The position numbers and the translations under genes were made by a program. The notes under the pieces are model-generated. The model was not told the origin of the DNA and made no database searches. It worked only from the letters and a program-made list of their open reading frames with translations. Shown here one piece after another: positions 1 through 5,942 of a stretch of 5,942 nt of DNA. Positions within the stretch are counted from its first letter, which is position 1; the number at the start of each line of letters is the position of its first letter. This DNA is from an uncultured Kineosporia sp. (GTDB lineage: Bacteria > Actinomycetota > Actinomycetes > Actinomycetales > Kineosporiaceae), in assembly GCA_937859855.1 (NCBI GenBank), contig CALMAR010000115.1:1-5942 (forward strand), in the 5' to 3' direction.

Positions 1-341
1 GCGCAGGCGGCCAGGCCCTCGGGGTGGGTCTTGTCGCTGGTCAGCACGGCCGTGACGGCCGCACCCCGGGCCCGGAGCCGGGCCCCGGCGTAGAGCGCGT
101 CGCCGCCGTTGTTGCCCGCGCCGATCAGCAGCACCACCCGCCGCCCGGACACTCCGCCGGTGCACTGCCTCAGTTCCCGGGTGCAGGCCGCGGCCAGCCC
201 GGCGGCCGCCCTCTGCATCAGCGCACCATCAGGGCAGCGGGCCATCAGGCTCTGCTCGGCCGCCCGGATCGTCTCCACCCGGTAGGCGGCCCGGCTGGGT
301 TCCGGCTCCGGGTTGGCCCGGTCGTCCGCAAACATGTCCAC
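1..341 (-). CDS. nnr: NAD(P)H-hydrate epimerase (Nnr/YjeF N-terminal domain), 3' end off window
   Basis: This gene encodes the N-terminal part of a metabolite-repair enzyme that epimerises damaged NAD(P)HX in the cytoplasm; in actinobacteria it is usually fused to a C-terminal ADP/ATP-dependent dehydratase domain, which would lie beyond the left edge. The visible 113 codons contain a short polar leader, an AYRVETIRAAEQ segment (residues about 19-30), LMQRAAAGLAAAC (about 41-53) and the diagnostic LLIGAGNNGGDALYAGARL (about 71-89), the Rossmann-like NNGGD loop of the YjeF_N family. I chose the GTG at 341 because AGGA (352-349) sits 7 bases before it; the ATG at 335, two codons downstream, is the alternative and has a poorer spacing. 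The lacZ stop lies 20 bp upstream on the same strand, so the two genes are probably co-transcribed. Family assignment is firm; whether the dehydratase half follows cannot be seen. Confidence 0.87.
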   Translation of the reverse strand, partial: MDMFADDRANPEPEPSRAAYRVETIRAAEQSLMARCPDGALMQRAAAGLAAACTRELRQCTGGVSGRRVVLLIGAGNNGGDALYAGARLRARGAAVTAVLTSDKTHPEGLAAC

Positions 342-348
342 CGGCTCA

Positions 349-352
349 TCCT
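349..352 (-). promoter_or_regulatory. Ribosome binding site of nnr
   Basis: Reading the minus strand, AGGA lies in the 20-bp gap between the lacZ stop and nnr, 7 bases before the GTG at 341 and 13 bases before the ATG at 335. The spacing favours the GTG start. It is the only purine-rich Shine-Dalgarno-like stretch in the gap. Confidence 0.5.
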
Positions 353-361
353 GGCCGAAGG

Positions 362-4339
<3,978 letters not shown>

Positions 4340-4343
<4 letters not shown>

Positions 4344-4356
4344 TCGACCGGATCAG
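4340..4356. terminator. Short inverted repeat across two convergent stop codons, possible bidirectional terminator
   Basis: CTGATC (4340-4345) and GATCAG (4351-4356) form a perfect 6-bp stem around the loop GACCG. The element covers the TGA of the plus-strand gene (4341-4343) and the stop of the minus-strand VOC gene (4355-4353). Only 9 bp separate the two coding regions, so this is the one place where a shared terminator could lie. The stem is short, not especially GC-rich and has no U-tract on either strand, so the terminator role is weakly supported. Confidence 0.35.
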
Positions 4357-4772
4357 GCGGTCTTGGCCTGGTTGAACCGGAGCAGATTGCCGGCCGGGTC
4401 ACGAAAGGCGCAGTCCCGCACCCCGAACGGCTGGTCGATCGGCTCCTGGACGACGTCCGCCCCAGCTGCTTCAACCATCTCGAAGGTCGCATCGACGTCG
4501 CTGACGGAGAACACCAGAGCGCCGAAAACACCCTTGGCCAGCAGGTTTCTGATGGTCTCCCGGTCCTCAGCCGAGGCGTCGGCGCCGGGCGGATGCAGCA
4601 CCAGCTCGATCCCGGGCTGGGACGCCAGGCCCATGGTGAGCCAGTGCATGTCCCCGTAGCCGACGTCGTTGTGCAGCTCGAATCCGAGCACATCGCGGTA
4701 GAAGGCCAGCGCCTTCTCATGATCGTCGACGGCCAGGAAGGTGTACTGGATGCTGAGGTTCAGGTCGGCCAT
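4353..4772 (-). CDS. VOC family (glyoxalase / bleomycin-resistance fold) protein
   Basis: The 139-residue product has the length and pattern of a single-chain VOC protein with two beta-alpha-beta-beta-beta modules. The first holds QYTFLAVDDHEKALAFYRDV (9-28), then LGFELHNDVG and IELVLHPPG (55-63). The second holds GALVFSVSDVDATFEMVEAA (84-103), GVRDCAFRDPAGNLLRFNQ (117-135). The motif DPAGNLLRF is the usual end of the second module, but the Glu that binds metal in glyoxalase I-like members appears to be replaced by Arg (about R132), so classical metal catalysis is doubtful; binding or sequestration of a small molecule is as likely. The ATG at 4772 begins right at the first strand; no clear ribosome binding site precedes it. 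It lies 9 bp after the AraC gene stop, implying translational coupling. The pairing with an AraC regulator recurs in actinobacteria from general knowledge. The ligand is unknown. Confidence 0.9.
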   Translation of the reverse strand: MADLNLSIQYTFLAVDDHEKALAFYRDVLGFELHNDVGYGDMHWLTMGLASQPGIELVLHPPGADASAEDRETIRNLLAKGVFGALVFSVSDVDATFEMVEAAGADVVQEPIDQPFGVRDCAFRDPAGNLLRFNQAKTA

Positions 4773-4781
4773 GAGCGAACG

Positions 4782-5246
4782 TTAGGCCCCAGCCAGCGGT
4801 TCGGGCTTCTTGGTTCCTGATCTGTACGAGGGCCCGGAGCTCGATCGGCGCGGCCGGGTGGCGATCTTCTCCAGGCAGGCCGGAATCCGGCCGGCGTCTC
4901 GATGCTCGCGGGCCCGGTAGGCGCTGGGGCTCTCCCCGACCAGCTCGGCGAACCGGGAACTGAACGAACCCAGCGACGAACAGCCGACCTCGATGCACAC
5001 CTGGGTCACGGTCAGGTCGCCGCGGCGCAGCAGCGCCTTGGCCCGCTCGATCCGCCGGGTCATCAGATAGCTGTACGGCGTCTCCCCGAATGCGGCCCGG
5101 AAGCTGCGGGCGAAGTGGCCGGTGGACATCAGCGCGGCCCGGGCCAGGGCGGGCACGTCCAGCGGCTGGGCGTAGTCGCGATCCATCGCATCCCGGGCCC
5201 GTCGCAGCGCGACCAGCGTGCGCGGGTCGAAGCCGGCTGTGCCCAC
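4782..5246 (-). CDS. AraC-family transcriptional regulator, DNA-binding domain only
   Basis: The 154-residue product is an AraC/XylS DNA-binding domain with almost nothing in front of it. The first helix-turn-helix covers LDVPALARAALMSTGHFAR (29-47) and continues to FRAAFGETPYSYL; the linker helix is RRIERAKALLRRGD (64-77); the second helix-turn-helix is TVTQVCIEVGCSSLGSFSSR (79-98), followed by the family signature FAELVGESPSAYR (99-111). The tail 112-154 is basic and Ser/Pro-rich, and its PACLEKIATRP piece resembles a short motif I recall after this domain in actinobacterial members. There is no separate effector-binding domain, so an effector, if any, is unclear. The GTG at 5246 is the only start codon between the last upstream in-frame stop (5267-5265) and the conserved helix RRARDAMDRDY; no Shine-Dalgarno is seen. 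It follows the methyltransferase stop by 45 bp and precedes the VOC gene by 9 bp. It probably controls its own operon; this is inference. Confidence 0.9.
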   Translation of the reverse strand: MGTAGFDPRTLVALRRARDAMDRDYAQPLDVPALARAALMSTGHFARSFRAAFGETPYSYLMTRRIERAKALLRRGDLTVTQVCIEVGCSSLGSFSSRFAELVGESPSAYRAREHRDAGRIPACLEKIATRPRRSSSGPSYRSGTKKPEPLAGA

Positions 5247-5261
5247 GCCGTCAGTGTCGCA

Positions 5262-5306
5262 GGCTCAGCGGGCTCAGCGGGCTCAGCGGGCTCAGCGGGC
5301 TCGGCG
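5262..5306. repeat. Five-copy 9-bp tandem repeat between the methyltransferase and AraC genes
   Basis: The unit GGCTCAGCG is repeated head to tail: four perfect copies (5262-5297) and a fifth with A to G (5298-5306). On the minus strand each unit reads CGC TGA GCC in the frame of the methyltransferase, so the four perfect copies give in-frame TGA codons at 5294-5292, 5285-5283, 5276-5274 and 5267-5265; the first of these ends the gene. The changed unit reads CGC CGA GCC and is translated as Arg-Arg-Ala. Each unit contains the small interrupted palindrome GCT-C-AGC, so copies could pair with each other in RNA. The last copy is 15 bp before the AraC GTG start. Confidence 0.95.
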
Positions 5307-5942
5307 GGCGACGGCGTACAGCAGCCGGCCCATCACCACTCCGCTGGCCAGCAGGGCTCCGATCTGCTGCTCCTGCTGGCGGGCAACGGCAAAAGCCTCC
5401 TCGTGGCCGTGGGCGGCCTCGATCGCGGCGTCCACCTGCTCGGCCCGTTCGGTCCAGGCCCTTGGTGCCTCGGCGAACTCGGCGGCGTCCACGGATTCGA
5501 CCAGGTCGAAGCCGGCCGCGCTCAGCAGAGCCGGCATTTCATTGCCGCTGGGAAAGACGTTGCCCTCGGGGGCACCGCTCGGGCGTGCCTGATCGCTGAC
5601 GAATACCAGCAGGCCGAGCGATGCTGCCGGGCGCAGGATCCGGCGCAGCTCGGCGAGCAGGCCGGCCTTGTCCGTGATGGTGCACAGCACGCCCAGGCAC
5701 CAGGCGGCGTCCGCCGATCCGCTGGCCAGGGGCAGCTGGGCACCGGCCGCGGCGACGGCGGAGATCCCGAACAGTTCGGCCGCGGCGGCACATCCGCTGA
5801 TCATGGGCTCGGCCACGACTGGCCGGACGCCGAATCGCTGGGCCGCGAACTGCGCCGGGCCGCCCATGCCGCCGCCGGCGTCGGCCCCCAGCTGATCGGG
5901 GCTCAGCTGGCAGGCCTCACCCAGCCAGGCCAGCGCGGCCGG
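5292..5942 (-). CDS. Class I SAM-dependent methyltransferase, 5' end off window
   Basis: The frame is open without interruption to the right edge, so the start lies outside the window; 216 residues are visible. Counting from the edge, motif I is GADAGGGMGGPAQFAA (19-34), the Gly-rich SAM-binding loop, followed by the acidic end of strand 2 in RPVVAEPM (E45). The motif around LPLASGSADAAWCLGVL (70-86) matches the usual post-III region LPF.D.SFD, and ELRRILRPAASLGLLVFVS (98-116) corresponds to the RVLRPGG-strand 5 segment, with PAAS in place of PGG. The rest is an alpha-helical C-terminal extension ending RLLYAVARRAR. The fold is of the ubiquinone/sterol methyltransferase-like type 11 kind; the acceptor cannot be told. 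An internal ATG at 5867 exists but lies inside motif I and would destroy it, so it is not the start. The gene is first of the visible minus-strand run methyltransferase-AraC-VOC; its stop is supplied by the tandem repeat. Confidence 0.88.
   Translation of the reverse strand, partial: PAALAWLGEACQLSPDQLGADAGGGMGGPAQFAAQRFGVRPVVAEPMISGCAAAAELFGISAVAAAGAQLPLASGSADAAWCLGVLCTITDKAGLLAELRRILRPAASLGLLVFVSDQARPSGAPEGNVFPSGNEMPALLSAAGFDLVESVDAAEFAEAPRAWTERAEQVDAAIEAAHGHEEAFAVARQQEQQIGALLASGVVMGRLLYAVARRAR

Noticed and set aside
5262..5306. The tandem repeat as a CRISPR array or plasmid iteron origin
   Set aside because: Units are 9 bp with no spacers, which excludes CRISPR; there is no replication initiator gene, AT-rich segment or DnaA box nearby to support an origin.
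5090..5599. Plus-strand frames over the tandem repeat giving runs such as SGLSGLSGL or RAQRAQRAQ
   Set aside because: The peptide repeats only reflect the 9-bp DNA repeat; the frames are antisense to the AraC and methyltransferase genes and have no domain or start signal.
5868..5942. Methyltransferase starting at the ATG at 5867, leaving the last 75 bases non-coding
   Set aside because: The same frame is open to the edge and encodes the first part of the SAM-binding motif I (GADAGGG), so the true start must be outside the window.

Overview
The window is high-GC DNA (roughly two thirds G+C by eye), with GTG starts, G/C-ending codons and very long antisense open frames. It reads as chromosomal DNA of an actinobacterium. 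The WXG100-type protein and the actinobacterial style of the NAD(P)HX epimerase, AraC regulator and methyltransferase agree with that; I cannot name a genus. Coding density is very high. I see no rRNA, tRNA, CRISPR array, insertion sequence or prophage gene.

Layout: (1) 1-341, minus: N-terminal part of an NAD(P)H-hydrate epimerase (Nnr), cut by the left edge. (2) 362-3433, minus: a full-length 1023-residue LacZ-type GH2 beta-galactosidase, 20 bp upstream of nnr and probably co-transcribed with it. (3) 3434-3518: an 85-bp divergent intergenic region. (4) 3519-4343, plus: a 274-residue protein with an N-terminal WXG100-like domain and an unrecognised C-terminal region. (5) 4340-4356: a short inverted repeat spanning both stop codons of two convergent genes. 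(6) 4353-4772, minus: a VOC/glyoxalase-fold protein. (7) 4782-5246, minus: a short AraC-type regulator. (8) 5262-5306: five tandem 9-bp repeats. (9) 5292-5942, minus: a class I SAM-dependent methyltransferase, cut by the right edge.

The right-hand minus-strand genes are packed as methyltransferase, AraC, VOC (gaps of 45 and 9 bp) and look like one operon. AraC plus VOC is a familiar actinobacterial pairing, with the VOC protein likely a small-molecule binder or resistance/detoxification protein. The left-hand pair, lacZ-nnr, puts a sugar hydrolase in front of a metabolite-repair enzyme. The two blocks are separated by the plus-strand WXG100-like gene.

Most of the window is ordinary. The two points I find most worth a second look are the 9-bp tandem repeat, which places four consecutive in-frame TGA codons between two genes that share one reading frame, and the orphan WXG100-like protein with no visible ESX or immunity partner. 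I do not see convincing evidence for a new multi-gene system here.
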